From Certhia americana (Eukaryota > Chordata > Aves > Passeriformes > Certhiidae), in the NCBI GenBank assembly GCA_018697195.1, contig JAGMWU010000122.1:1537-65536 (forward strand): a stretch of DNA of 64,000 nt. The letters are read 5' to 3'. A model generated the notes under the pieces. The model was not told the DNA's origin. It searched no databases and was given only the letters and a program-made list of their open reading frames with translations. This document shows positions 10,081-21,578 of the stretch, one piece after another; positions within the stretch are counted from its first letter, which is position 1, and the number at the start of each line of letters is the position of its first letter. The position numbers and the translations under genes were made by a program.

Positions 10081-10550
10081 TTGAAAGCTCCCCCAACTCG
10101 GATGTTCACTGTCCACACAGGAACTTTTTCCAGCCTCGGTAAGTGTCAGAGCTTTGGCTCCCTCAGCTTTGGCTGGACAGCCTTCCACGGCTTCCTCACT
10201 CAAACTTCCTTACTCTCTTTGCTCCCAGCTCGTCCTACCTGCAGTCACAAGGTTTAAGGAGAGCAAAACACCAACTTCATTTAGGATGTAATACTTCCAC
10301 ATGACTTTACAGCACAAGCATTAAGTGCATTGTCAAAAAAGGCAGAAGAAAGATGACTAAAAGTGAAGTGAAGATCTGGAGAAGTGAATCGGTAGGAGCT
10401 AGAAACAATATATCAAATTAGTGAGACATAAATAGGAAGACAGAGCTGGGCTTGATAAGCAGAAGATGTTCATTACCATGCAAATGAAAGGAAAAGGAAC
10501 TGAAAATCTTTCCTAACACAAGATATCAATGACACGAAGCAGTCCAGTCA

Positions 10551-11054
10551 ATGTTGCAATGCACTGAATTGCTCTGGATGAAAAGCTATTCTGCAGAAAC
10601 CCTTGAAGCATATGAAGGTTTCAGAGGTGATTTAAACCAAGTAGGACAGAAGGTTAAATCTCACCCTTTGCAGAACCTCTTGCACGACAGCTTGACTTTC
10701 AAGAGTCAGCAGTTCCTCAGGAGTATCAGCTTGCTTTTCCATGGCTCCTGGAATAGAGCTGAGATGCCACAGTTTAGATCATGCATTTCCCACCCTGAAG
10801 CCAAAACTACAACACAGCACTCCCCCAGAGCCCTGAGAGACAGCCATGGATTCTGGGTCTCCAGGATATGGCAAAGAATTGCACAGACACCAAGAACAGT
10901 GCAGCTCTGGCTGGGAGTAGCAGCATTATGCTCCAAGAGAGTGCTGTTTGGCAGCCAGGTTAGTGCTTTAGAGAATTCTACTGCTATGGAAAAATCAAAG
11001 GAGCTTAGCTGTGCAATGAAGGAAAAAACCCCAAAACCACTTTCCAGAGTATGA
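10551..11054 (+). CDS. isolated 167-aa open reading frame, doubtful
   Basis: An ATG-started frame of 167 codons with no recognisable domain, signal peptide or membrane segment, no CpG promoter and no spliced context. The opposite strand is open over much of the same stretch, which argues that low stop density rather than coding selection is the cause. Confidence 0.12.
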   Translation: MLQCTELLWMKSYSAETLEAYEGFRGDLNQVGQKVKSHPLQNLLHDSLTFKSQQFLRSISLLFHGSWNRAEMPQFRSCISHPEAKTTTQHSPRALRDSHGFWVSRIWQRIAQTPRTVQLWLGVAALCSKRVLFGSQVSALENSTAMEKSKELSCAMKEKTPKPLSRV

Positions 11055-14000
11055 ACAGAGGGTGAACATCCACAGTAACACAGCAAAATAAATGGGAACT
11101 TCAGAAAGAAACAGAGACACTAAAACCTAGTCTAGATGGACAATCCCTGTCTATCTCAGTGTTTAATTAAATTCCTGAAGGTTACTAAAGCTTGTGTCTC
11201 CACTCTAAATCCATGCTTAGCAACAAGGGACATTCTTATTGTTTCCTTGTTTGGATCCAGACAATTTTTTTTTTTTTCAAGGAGTAGTTTATTTGCCAGA
11301 AAATAGTGGATTTTGGATTTGAAATGATTTATCCTTGATCTGAATTTGGAAAATAGGTTAAATCACCAAAAGAGAGGAACTTCAAAGAAAACCAAAACTT
11401 TGCAAAGATGTTTTCAAAATCAAATTACTTTGTTTTGTTTCAAAATGGTGATTCAAAAAGTTAGTCTATTTTATTTTTAAATGGGCATGGCTCAATCTTG
11501 TTGGTTGAATTCCTCCTGAGTATTTTTGTGCTGCCACTGTTTAAGGTCCAGACTCCACATGATTATATTACAAACCCAAGGCAGAAGAAAATTGTTCAAT
11601 AAGATGAACTTGATTAAAGTTTGATTTAATGAGGACTTTCAATTCCTGCTTTCATGGCAAAATGCTGTTTCCATTCATCAAACATATATGCAGAAATTTC
11701 ACCAAGATATCTCCTGTTTTCTGTCATTTTTACTCCACTAGGCCATCTGGCACCTTTCAGATTTTTTCATTGACCTTTAAAAATTATCTTAGTTAAGTAT
11801 TTAATGAATTATCATCCAAGCCTACATCTTTGGCTCTGTGCCTAATTATATTTGACAGCATACAAATTAAACATCTGAACAGCTTATCTATTAGGCTAGC
11901 TTCCTGGAAACTCAGTGCATTGTTAAACTTTCTTAATGATATTAATAATAAAAGTAAATGAATCTGTGCCTTTGCAAAGTGTGCTGCAGCATTGATTAAT
12001 AAATCAGAATGTTCCCAAGAGAAATCACTGCATCGAATATCCATTTACATCTGTTCAGCTCTCACTTGTCCTCCCTGCCTGGCTTCAGAGAGGGGAGTTG
12101 CTGAAATTCTAAAGTAAATGTTTCTTGTATTTTTTTTAAAAAAATATAAAATATCAGGTTGTTATTCCACGTCTGAGTCATAACTTTTGAATTTCACCAG
12201 TAACTTGGTGTGACATCTCAGGCACCACATGAACCCAATGAGATTAGACACCGGAATTTGTCTAAGGTGAATGATTTGTCAGATTTGCTGCTGTCCTTGA
12301 AAGACTACAAGGTGCTGAAAGATACAGGTAAAACTGAGAAAATCACTAACTCACAGGATTTCCCTTGGTTAAGGTGAAGGCAAAAAGTGGGTTTAGTTTA
12401 GTGCCATGGATGAGATGGCTGATATCCTGGCTGGCTCCCCAAGCCCAAGTGTCCAGCTTCCCCTGACCTCGTAGCATCTGCACTCACCCACAGACCCCCC
12501 CTGCAGCACTGCACACAAATAATCACAGACACGAGTGGGCTTTGATACAAAGCAGGGGAAATCAAATCCAAGGGACTTGATTATACACCCAATTAGAGGT
12601 GAGATACACAATCTGCAAATGCAGATGGAGAGCAGATGTCCTGAATAAATGTCACTGCCCCTTTTCTTCTGTTTCCAGGGCAAGGCAGCAGAGCACTGCG
12701 TCTTTGGGGACTTTGGGAAAAACAGTGTTACTTGCCAAGCTGGCTCTGTCCCCAGCTTCACAGAGGCTTTGACTTCTTGACGTTGCACCTTGAAACTTGA
12801 GTTTGTGCTGCTGCTTTGTGTTGATCAACGCCTCAATATGCAGTGTTATCCCCATGGATATGGGTATGGAATTGTGCAGTGCTGCATCTACATAATAATA
12901 ATAAGAATAGAAGAATAAGAGTAAGAATAAGAAGAATAGAAGAATAAGAATAAGAAGACTATGCCTAAGAAAAAGGCAGAAACCCTAATGAAATACCAGA
13001 TGAATTCTTACTGTGACTTCAGGGAATACAGTAGGGGCTTTGCTGTGGTCAGCAAAATGTCTCAGTCAGTCATCAGAGATAACTGTGAATTTGATTAATG
13101 CAGAGCATGTGGGAGAGGCTTCCTCTGCAATTACTAGGAGTAGAAATGATTTGTTTCATTTTAATCAGAAGCTTAGCTTCTGAATATGTGATGCACGCTG
13201 CATAAATAGGGTCATAGAGTTCAGTCTTATTGGGGAAGATCTGGCTGTTTCAGTGCTGTGCTCTGCCTAAACAAATCCTCTGCCCTGTGTGTGTTTCTTT
13301 CCAGCACAATCTAGACCAGCCTCAGGTTCTGAATCTTCTTTCTTTCTATGTGTGCAGATACATAAATCACTTTAAATATTTCTTCATCCCACTAAAAGCT
13401 TTCATCCAAATTTTGAGGTTCTCAGGCAATTAGAGAAGATGCGTTTCAGTGTGAAATCTAACTTGTGTGCTGCTAAATGACCCTGCAATCTGTACTAACT
13501 TGAGCTTATCTTCACACACCCTGCATGTTGCAGAGCTATAAATGATGGAGCATGACTAACTCTGCTTAAAAATCCTTTTTCTGGATTACACAGATGGACT
13601 GGTGGTTGAAATACATCAGGGTGTGAAATGGAATATACAGATATGAATTATACAATCTGTTTTTGTAACTATCCATTTTGGAGTCCTATTGGTGAGTACT
13701 CCATGAATCATCTCCCAGAAAGTCCTGTAGCACTAAACAAAGTCATCTTTAGTTTTGGAGAAGAGATGGGAGATTCATATCTATAAAAGCTCTTAGATAT
13801 CTGCAATGTTGCCAAAATCAGCAATAATAAAAAAAACACAGTTATGATAATTTAAATGTCACTTTCTTCAAGGCAATTTTGGTTTACAGGTGTAGTTTGT
13901 ACTTTGCAATATAACTTAATCAACCTTAATGTGTTATTTACTGTGTTGGAAGTACTGTGTTAAATGTATTAACTTCCAGTGACAATTAATGACATTAAAT

Positions 14001-15036
14001 CTTTTTGAGAGTTTTATCTAGGGTCCATCAGAAAGTGAAGTTTAGTATAAATATGTGAGATGCCATTATCTATCACCTATTTCTCTGTAATACAGAGAAA
14101 ACTGCCTCTAAAAGCAAAATGTCTGCAACAAAGGCAAAGAGACAGGCAGGTTCCAAGCAAATCAAGTAGATTAAATTGTCTATTCCCAGTAGGACACAGC
14201 CCATGGGATGGGGTGAGCTGCCATCTTTGCCTTTGGATGCTTCCCTGGATGTCAGCATGACCCTGCTCCAGAGGCAAAAGCCCTCCTGGGAGTAAAATTG
14301 TACCTCTACAGAAAGGAATTGAGATGGTTCAGATTTCATAAATAAATTCATTCAATAAATACTTTCCCAAGTATTTATTCAAGCAAGAAGAATTCAGTCC
14401 AATTTTCAGATCACACCTCTCACTGTCACTTGGGTAATCAGCACAGCTACAGGTCTTCAACAGCATCATCCATGGGACATCAGAGATGTAGGTTACTAGT
14501 CTGAGGTTCAAAGTTTCACAAAATAGAAGAGAAGCTGTGTCAGGGAACAACAAAGTCCTCTCAATGTTTCTCCTGGGAGCAGCTGTGGAGAAGCAGGGCC
14601 CAGCCTCCTGTCTGATCTTGCAGTGGTGCTTTCTGGACAGGGAGGATCTACCACGCTCCAAGACATTTAGTAAATTTGTGCAGTTGTCAAGCATGGTAGC
14701 TGCCACTGAAACTAAGTAGTTTCTCCTACAAAGTGAGTTCCTGATGGAATAATTTTGGTAAGATCCTGGAATCCATGTTCAATTTGTGGTTTCTGAAGAA
14801 CAGCTTTTTTAGTGTCACAACATTGCTGGACACTTTAAATACTGATGGTATTTAAATTTACTATTTACTAGTTTGGATATTCTGTGGGACTATACAATAA
14901 GAAACACATAAATATCTTAATAGAAAAACTCCCAAAGTAGCAGAAAGCAGAGCAGTAGTTTCACAATGTGCAAGTGTGGAAAAGAATTTTCTAAATCTGT
15001 CTTGGCGAACAACTGTGTTTCTTTATCTGGTAACAG
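11055..15036. other. intergenic or former ADGRG4 5' region; no exons recognised
   Basis: AT-rich unique sequence with an ATA/AAG simple-repeat tract at about 12890-12959. The ectodomain exons expected of ADGRG4 (pentraxin-like domain, a very long mucin-like exon, and the GPS cleavage site) are not visible here. Confidence 0.5.
12890..12959. repeat. imperfect ATA/AAGAAT simple repeat
   Basis: Runs of ATAATAATA followed by AAGAATAGAAGAATAAG-type units on the plus strand. Confidence 0.85.
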
Positions 15037-15160
15037 AGGACTTGGCTCAGACAGAAATAGATGTCACACATGATCATGTATTAACTCTGATAAGCTTTGC
15101 AGGATGTGGTTCTTCTTCCCTGTTTTTGGGAGTAACGCTCATGACATACCTAACCCTTGA
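15037..15160 (+). pseudogene. ADGRG4: ADGRG4 remnant: TM1 exon
   Basis: Reads EDLAQTEIDV...LTLISFAGCGSSSLFLGVTL and then MTYLTLE, the first helix of an adhesion GPCR with its GCG-S motif. It ends at CTTGA|GTAAGT. The 5' border is less sure (acceptor-like TAACAG). Confidence 0.8.
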
Positions 15161-15404
15161 GTAAGTCTGATCCTTTTTCTTACACTGATTTAAATATTTT
15201 GGTGATAAGGTATTTGCATCAATTGTCAGAATATTTGCTAATATTTGATGCTGTGATGCGTAAGAGGGAAGGCTGAGAGCTGACAGTATAAACATTGCTT
15301 TATTTTGACATCTGACTGTTGAGAAATTAGAGACATTTGAATACTTACACTTCAATACAAGCACCTGTCTGAACTGTTCAGCAATTTTTATGTTCCTGAA
15401 TTTC

Positions 15405-16300
15405 ACAAAATCATTGAGTGCTTTGGATTGGAAGGGATTACTACAAGGTCATCTGTAAGAAACTGTTACGTGCCATGAACGGTCGGGACAGTACTCAGCC
15501 GAGATCTCTATGGTTAAGTTTTGAGGTTTTTTCCATAGGGTGTGGGTGAAAAGAGCCCAGCTCAGGGTTAGTTCAAAGCAGGATAGAGAGCACAGGAACA
15601 GGAAAGAGCACAAGGCAAGAGAGCATAAGAGAAAAGAGACAAAAGAGTGAAGAGTAAAGAGCAAAAGGCAAAAGAGTAAAGAGCAAAGAGAGCAAAAGAG
15701 CAAAAGAGAGAGCAAAAGAGAGCGAGCTCTCCTTTTACAATGACTTATATCTCTTTCTATGTTGAATATTCTACTTTCTCATCAACCAATCTAGTATCAA
15801 ATACAAATTTTCTACATTTACATGCATCCTATAGGAATCACTCCATTACCATGTTTTACTACTTTCTAATCTCTAAATCTTATCAGGGGTCCCTTCCTGG
15901 CAAGCCAGGGAAGAAGGGTCTGTTCTGGTTTGGTATGTCCGTTAGTAAATCACATTCTTAACAAAGACAGAAAGACCTTTGGTCCGCCAAAGCTGTTCTA
16001 CAAACATTCAAACAGACACTGCTTTCATTTCAATGTCTCTTCTAGTTCTTGCATTCTTAGCATCTTTGGATAAGTAGTCAGATTTATAGGACTTGCCTGT
16101 TTCTTCCTTTCCAACAGTCATCTAGTTCCAACACCCTGCCATTGGCAGGGACACTTTCCACTAGACCACGTTGCTCCAAGTCCCGTCCAACCCGGCATTG
16201 AGCATGTCCATGGATGAGGCCACTGCAGCTTCTCTGAGCAGCCTGTGCCAGGGCCTCACCACTCTCACAGTAAAATGTCTGTAAAGAGTAAAAATTTCTG
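15405..16300 (-). mobile_element. CR1 LINE 3' fragment, minus orientation, split by an LTR
   Basis: 15405-15453 and 16117-about 16300 together read as the reverse complement of a CR1 3' region. The first part carries the TTGGATTGGAAGGGA block and the second CTAGTTCCAACACCCTGCC, GCTTCTCTGAGCAGCCTGTG and CCTCACCACTCTCACAGTAAA. The pieces join in register once the LTR is removed. The element lies in the ADGRG4 remnant intron. Confidence 0.9.
15454..16116. mobile_element. solo LTR of an endogenous retrovirus, 663 bp
   Basis: The insert begins TGTAAGAAAC and ends TTTCCAACA, the TG...CA ends of retroviral LTRs. It is flanked by an exact 6-bp target-site duplication GTCATC at 15448-15453 and 16117-16122. 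No gag, pol or env sequence is present, so it is a solo LTR left by recombination. A strand-asymmetric purine-rich block (AGAGCAAAAGAG-type) lies at about 15590-15725. A 6-bp duplication is usual for avian class II elements, but the family and orientation are not determined. It is younger than the CR1 it interrupts. Confidence 0.88.
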
Positions 16301-16425
16301 TCATTTCAAAAATTTACCCCTGGACATGGGTGAGATATTACATCAAGAATCTGGAATATTCCTGTGATTAAGCTGTAAATTGGATAGTGCAGTGAAAACA
16401 TTGTGGACTTTCCCCTTCTTTTTAG

Positions 16426-16655
16426 GAACCCCTAAAAAAAAACCTGCTGCGCTGCTGAACATTGTCTTCCTCACCAATTCCTGTATGTCCTTGTTCAACC
16501 AGTTTGCATCACTGTGGCAGTGCTCCTCCACTATTTCCTTCTTGCAACATTCACGTGGATGTGCCTGGAGTCTGTTCATTTTTATTTGGCTCTTGTCAAA
16601 GTTTTCAATGTTTGTGTCCCAAAGTTCATCCAAAAATGCTGCGTTGGTGGTGAGG
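16426..16655 (+). pseudogene. ADGRG4: ADGRG4 remnant: TM2-TM3 exon with frameshift
   Basis: The first half reads [19 protein letters not shown] in one frame. The continuing [20 protein letters not shown] is in another, with the break near 16500. After the CTTTTTAG acceptor the A-rich start (CCCTAAAAAAAAACC) does not preserve the expected intracellular-loop residues or phase. The donor is GAGG|GTAAGT; an alternative lies 6 bases earlier. Confidence 0.85.
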
Positions 16656-17839
16656 GTAAGTAAACTGATTTCCTTTCCACTTCTGTGCTCCTCAGCTTCC
16701 CTAAGATTGGGGCATATTTACAGAAGTAAGTGAAGACTCTGAGCTAACAAAAATGCGATGCACACCCTGCACTATAAGGATTGGATCTCTTCCCTCAGGC
16801 TGCTCAGCTTAAATTTCTTCTGTCCTGGGAGACAATAGCAGAGAGTGATGGTTAGTCCCTGCACAGTCATATGCAACTGAAAGTGGGTGTAACTGCTTTC
16901 CTACCCTTCTCTTTACTGGATGAATTATCATGGCACCTCACATGAATGGCTGTGACTGTTGCAGTAATGCTGCCCACAGCCTTCACCCCTGTGTGGGGAT
17001 GATTAGAGGTGATTTTAACTCCTTCTCTAGGCCTTGTATCCATTTCTAGCATTCTCTTCCTGATTGCTATGCCCAGGGTAGATTTGTCTTTCATTCACTG
17101 CTCTCCCAAGGACTTCCCCTGACAAGTATAAGGTACTTGTTTGGGGGAAGCATACCAAAAAGAGCCCAAATTCTGGTTCATCTGTTATAAAAGGTGTTAT
17201 CAGAGGCACTGATCTACAACAGAATTTGGGCTGTCTTGTTTGGGACACCATTAGATGCTGTTTTTAAGGGGGCTTTATTCTGCTCTTGAATAGCGTGCAG
17301 CATATTGTCATCCCTATCCTCAGATCTGATGTCCCACACAATTGTTCTCTGGGGCAGCATCCTTGATGGAGATGTTGACAGTAGCTGTTCTCTACAGAAA
17401 AGCCAGAACTAAAAAAAAAATCTGGGATATGTGTGGAAGGGAAGGCTAATAAAGCACTGCCTGGGAAACATCTGTATCTATGAGCTCTTAAAACAAAATG
17501 CTGTGGTCAGCTTATCCTTTGACACTCAGCTTTTGTAATAATCTGTTGATTTTATTTTACCAGATTGGATCCCTTCTGGAGATGTTTGATGACTCACAAA
17601 CATTTTGCAAACACAGATATTTTTATGCCTACTCATTTGTAATTTGCATAAATAAGGAGATTAAACCTGCTATACTACACATTTAATTACACTTGTTTCA
17701 GAAGGAGCTTTGGGGTAGAGTTTGATCCGGAGATGCACATGTCTGCTGTAATTACATATCAGAGATTATCTGACATCTTTCCATATTCTCAATTTTTCTT
17801 TTGAATCAAACTATATTTTTCTTTTGCTTTCCACATTAG

Positions 17840-17922
17840 GAATAGCAGCTATTGTATTTACTCTTGTGCTCATTATAAATAAGGACTTCTATGGCAATGG
17901 GTCGCTCTCTGAGAGCCATATT
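17840..17922 (+). pseudogene. ADGRG4: ADGRG4 remnant: TM4 exon
   Basis: After CACATTAG the frame reads GIAAIVFTLVLIINKDFYG, matching TM4 and the start of extracellular loop 2. No consensus donor follows at the expected place. GG|GTCGCT at about 17904 would keep phase but is weak, and the frame otherwise runs into TAA. Confidence 0.75.
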
Positions 17923-19011
17923 TAAAGCAATTTGCAATTATAATACTTTAAGCTTTTTGATGGTCACCTGAGTATCTGAAAAATACAAGGAATAACCAGA
18001 AATAACTCACTTTTGTCTCCTCTCCCCCATCTTTACCCTCTCCATTTTGTGGTTCTGGTTCATAGGAATACTTTGAATGCATCACTACTACATGGAGTAA
18101 TTTTCACATTGGTGAACTGGGCTTGAGGACAAGGAGGGTTTCTGCCAGCCAACTCAATTTTTATTTTCCGTGAATGTCTTTCTTTGCATTAACCTAGTCT
18201 AATGGGACATTTGTATGTGCCTCTGCATGTTCTGGGTTTCTGGTAAAATCTACAGACACAATAATTGATCCAGTATTTTGCATATTTCCTTCTGTCTTTT
18301 TTTTTTTTTTTAAATGTCAATTCACACCACTGTCTCATCATAATTTCAAGTAGTTTTATTTCAATTGTATCAACCTCTTCTCTTTTCTAGTGGGAAAACA
18401 CTGCATTCTTTCATCCTTCTTAAAAAGTGCTTTTATAGCATAGAATGCTTCCATTTTTTTCACCTGCTTCTTGTTTAACATAATCACTTGTTGGTGAAGA
18501 TTGCAAAGAGTATTTGAATTTTCTCCCATCAGAGAGGCAACACACCCCCGTGACACCTCAGAGGGAAAATTGTTCCCATCTTTAACAAAAAGATGTAAAG
18601 AAAAAAAGAAGTAATATACACTAATTTATGTCTAAGGAAAAGCTAACCAATGGTATGCTAGTGTTTAGACCCCAAATTAAGTCATATCCAACTTGATTTT
18701 CCTAAGGCAGTGTGTCTTTGTGTTGTGTTTATACATTATTAAGTTGTGAAACAATCATCAGGCTTATCTGAATTTGAAAAATCTGAATTTGCCAGAAATA
18801 TCCATGTCTTAAAGTTACCAAATTTCCATAACATCAATAAAAAAAGGAAAGTGCAGGGATTCTGTGGTGTCTTAACTGTGGGAAAATAATTTATGCTAGG
18901 GAATGCCCCTACCTAGGTGTTGGAGAACCATACAGAATGTATGGTAAACAGGTTTCCTGAGTTTCCCCCTCATAAAACTCCTTATTGAATACACATCTCC
19001 CTTTCTTGCAG

Positions 19012-19301
19012 TTGCTGGATCCAGGATGACACAGTGTTCTATATCTCCATTGCAGCCTATTTCTTCCTAGTATTTTTGATTAATACAGCCATATTCATCA
19101 CTGTTCTGCTTCAAATCCACTCTGTGAAAATAAGGACATAAAAGACATCCAGATTCTGGAAATGGGGTGTTCTCCAAGACCTCAAAAGTGCTTTCAGCCT
19201 GATGTTTCTTTCGTGCTTAGCTTGGGGCTTTGCCTTTTTTACCTGGGGAGCAGTGAGGATATTTTTCCTGTATCTCTTCGGCATTTTTAACACCTTGCAA
19301 G
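19012..19301 (+). pseudogene. ADGRG4: ADGRG4 remnant: TM5-TM6 exon with in-frame TAA
   Basis: Starts after CTTTCTTGCAG with CWIQDDTVFYISIAAYFFLV (TM5). It reaches SVKIRT, hits TAA at 19139-19141 in intracellular loop 3, then resumes in the same frame through LQDLKSAFSLMFLSCLAWGF (TM6) to FGIFNTLQ. The donor is CAAG|GTAATT. Confidence 0.88.
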
Positions 19302-19715
19302 GTAATTTCTGAATGGAGCTGTGCTATAAACACATATGTTTAGGGATGTGAAATAAAATAAAACTGTAGTATCATGTCACTCAAGCATGGGGGAAGAGGA
19401 GAACTGATGCACCTTTTGTATTATAGGCTTTAGCTAATTTAAAAGGAAAGCTGTTTTGCAGTGGGATGACAGTGTTGATTAGATAATAGTGCTGTGATGG
19501 TAGACTTTTAAAGACGTGAATTCATGCCTTGGAAACACAGGTCCCAATAAATGCGCCTTGTCAGGAGCTGGCATGATCCTTTTCATCTAGGCATGAAAAG
19601 GGCTGATAGAATCCGCATTGACTTGCAGATTATTCTTAAGCCAAATCTGCAGAAAACTCTATCACCCTTTCATATGCACAAAGAAGTCAGAACTCTGGGT
19701 CAGTTCAATGTGATT

Positions 19716-19795
19716 ATAAAATCATAGCGTGGCTTGGGTTGGAAGAGACCTTAAAAATCCTGATGCTGAGCTGGGGACACTTTGCCCACACATAA
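19716..19795 (-). mobile_element. CR1 3' end fragment, minus orientation
   Basis: Plus strand shows AAATCATAGCGTGGCTTGGG followed by TTGGAAGAGACCTTAAAAATC, the usual reverse complement of a CR1 3' terminus. Confidence 0.85.
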
Positions 19796-19890
19796 CACAC
19801 TGGTATCAGTAGCATGACAAAAGTTTAGAAAAGGAGTAGCAGGTTGGAGAACACACATGAAAAGCCATGAATCTCTCCTTCTTCTTTAGG

Positions 19891-20014
19891 GTTTTTACCT
19901 TTGTGTTTCGCTGCTTAATGAAGGATGAAGTAGTGAAGCAGTGCCGAGTACACTTCTGCTGGGGAAGACTTCGTCTGTTCTGCTGGGGAAGACTTCGTCT
20001 GAGTAGTTATTCTG
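19891..20014 (+). pseudogene. ADGRG4: ADGRG4 remnant: TM7 exon with 24-bp tandem duplication
   Basis: The frame VFTFVFRCLMKDEVVKQCRV matches the end of TM7 and helix 8 of ADGRG proteins. The exon starts one base short of the phase left by the TM6 exon, probably from loss of a T in the GGTTTTT run. FCWGRLRL occurs twice because 19954-19977 is exactly repeated at 19978-20001. The donor is TCTG|GTAGGC. Confidence 0.85.
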
Positions 20015-20569
20015 GTAGGCACTGAAGAGATTTGTTTAGTTGACTCATAAATCTTCATCTGCTACTGGTGTCACATTTGTTCTGCATTAAGAAATAAGGC
20101 TCCTCTCAACAGCCCTTCTGCATTGCATTGAATAACTGTTCTTTAATAGGTCTTTATCCTCTTGCATTAACTACTCATGTGATATGATGACAGGGTGAAC
20201 AGCATGCAGTAAAACTGCAGATTTACAAAACCTATTTCAGCTCAGTCTCAATTCTGTTCTCATATGCCATTCAGTTTTCCCTTATGTGAGCCCTGTTTTT
20301 GGTAGCTTTCCAGTCTTCATGAAGCTGAGATTCTGAAATTTATGCAGAATACTGGACATACTAGTTGTTATTTTATTATGTGCAGAAGCTGGATTTGCTC
20401 AGCCTGGGATGAAGGATGTCTTGCTGTCTTTGGCTATCTGAGGGGCAAAAGGAAAGAAGACAGATGGATTTTCAGAGGTGCACAGCAAGAAGACAAGAGG
20501 CAATGGATACAAGCTACAAATGATGGAAATTAACGTTATTTATAAGAAAACACATTTTTTTCTTACTAG

Positions 20570-20745
20570 TTGGGTGGCAGTGGCCCAGAGAGATGGGGGG
20601 GAGGGGGGAGTCCCTCTCCTTAGAGAGTCAAAATTCAGTTGGACAGAGGCCACACCAACTTTATCCAACTCTAGGCAGGAGGTTGGAGTGAAGACCTCCA
20701 ATGGTTCCTTCCAATCTAAATTATTCTAAGATTCTTTTATTTGCC
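20570..20745 (+). mobile_element. CR1 3' end fragment, plus orientation
   Basis: Ends with GGCAGGAGGTTGGAGTGAAG, then ACCTCCAATGGTTCCTTCCA and ATTATTCTAAGATTCTTTT, matching the 3' terminus of plus-oriented CR1. It lies in the intron between the TM7 and tail exons of the ADGRG4 remnant. Confidence 0.85.
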
Positions 20746-21419
20746 AGCTCAGCAAGAAATAGCATGTGCTGTGGGTTATTCTGGGCTACTCCAGTGACAT
20801 TGAATTTTTACAGAAATGTGGAAGAATTGAATAACTCTGTGTCTATCAAAATGAAATTATGTTAGGAATGGGTGAAACAAAGGAGAAGATTAATCAGTTG
20901 GTTTTCAGGAAACAAGACTAAAAATCCTGTATTAATACCTGCGTCTTGTGCCCAGCATCCTGTGCACCCTGTGCTGCTGAGGAAGAGGCAGCTTTCCATT
21001 TTCAGAGGGAGAATTCAGCACAAGTGCTCCCAGTAGCAACTGGAGTGTTCTCCCTTGAGCAGGAGCCAGCTCACCGTTGTATGACCTGCTAAGGGTGAGG
21101 CTGCAATTTCTACCCTTTGTGTGACTCCTGCCTCCTTCTTTGTGACCTTATCAAATTTGTATTACTAGACTGGAACCTCTAGGGGAAATAGAAGACTGAA
21201 TTGCTGGTATACAGCCTCACCTGCACAAGTGTGATGAAGCTAAAGTAAAAATTAACATCAGGAATTGTGCATTGTCTGGCAGAGACCTCTGGCCTCTGGG
21301 CAGGTATAAGGATGGCACAGGAAGCAAGCACAGACCATTCCCCTCTCTGCTCCCTGGTAGTTTTAGAAGTGGCACCTGTACAAAATTTTATTTCTGCACT
21401 TTCCACTCTCTGATTTCAG

Positions 21420-21578
21420 ACTGGAGTGGGTTAGATGCAACTGCTGGATCTACATCAAAGCATTTAAACCACAGATCACCATCCCAGGCTTTGCAGAGTC
21501 TACATTCTAATGGGACAAGTCCAACTTTCAAGGCAGATTTGCTTCCCAGGACTTCTCCAGATAGAAATTTTAAGATTG
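21420..21578 (+). pseudogene. ADGRG4: ADGRG4 remnant: cytoplasmic-tail exon
   Basis: Follows CTGATTTCAG and, in phase with the TM7 exon donor (SSYS then split Asp), reads DWSGLDATAGSTSKHLNHRS and on to SPDRNFKI before TTG|GTAAGA. The DWS...TA...S-rich style recalls ADGRG2/ADGRG4 tails. No following terminal exon was found. Confidence 0.6.

Larger units (their letters stand above)
15037..21578 (+). pseudogene. ADGRG4: ADGRG4-like adhesion GPCR pseudogene (7TM and C-tail exons)
   Basis: Six exon-like segments follow the transmembrane order of ADGRG4/GPR112, an orphan adhesion GPCR: TM1 (15037-15160), TM2-TM3 (16426-16655), TM4 start (about 17840-17903), TM5-TM6 (19012-19301), TM7 (19891-20014) and cytoplasmic tail (21420-21578). 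Hallmarks include [47 protein letters not shown] and LYLFGIFNTLQ. Lesions are a 1-nt frameshift before VCIT near 16500, an in-frame TAA at 19139-19141, a 1-nt phase loss at the TM6/TM7 exon join, and no good donor after KDFYG. The ectodomain and GPS exons were not found. It sits directly upstream of BRS3, as in human. Sequencing errors could explain one lesion but hardly all. An antisense CR1/LTR lies in its first visible intron. Confidence 0.85.

Noticed and set aside
10551..11054. 167-aa ORF as a real gene
   Set aside because: No domain, promoter or splice context, and the opposite strand is also open. Kept only as a low-confidence entry.
15449..15715. Leucine/Cys/Ser-rich minus-strand ORF resembling a membrane protein
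   Set aside because: It comes from the CT-rich strand of the solo LTR's low-complexity block.
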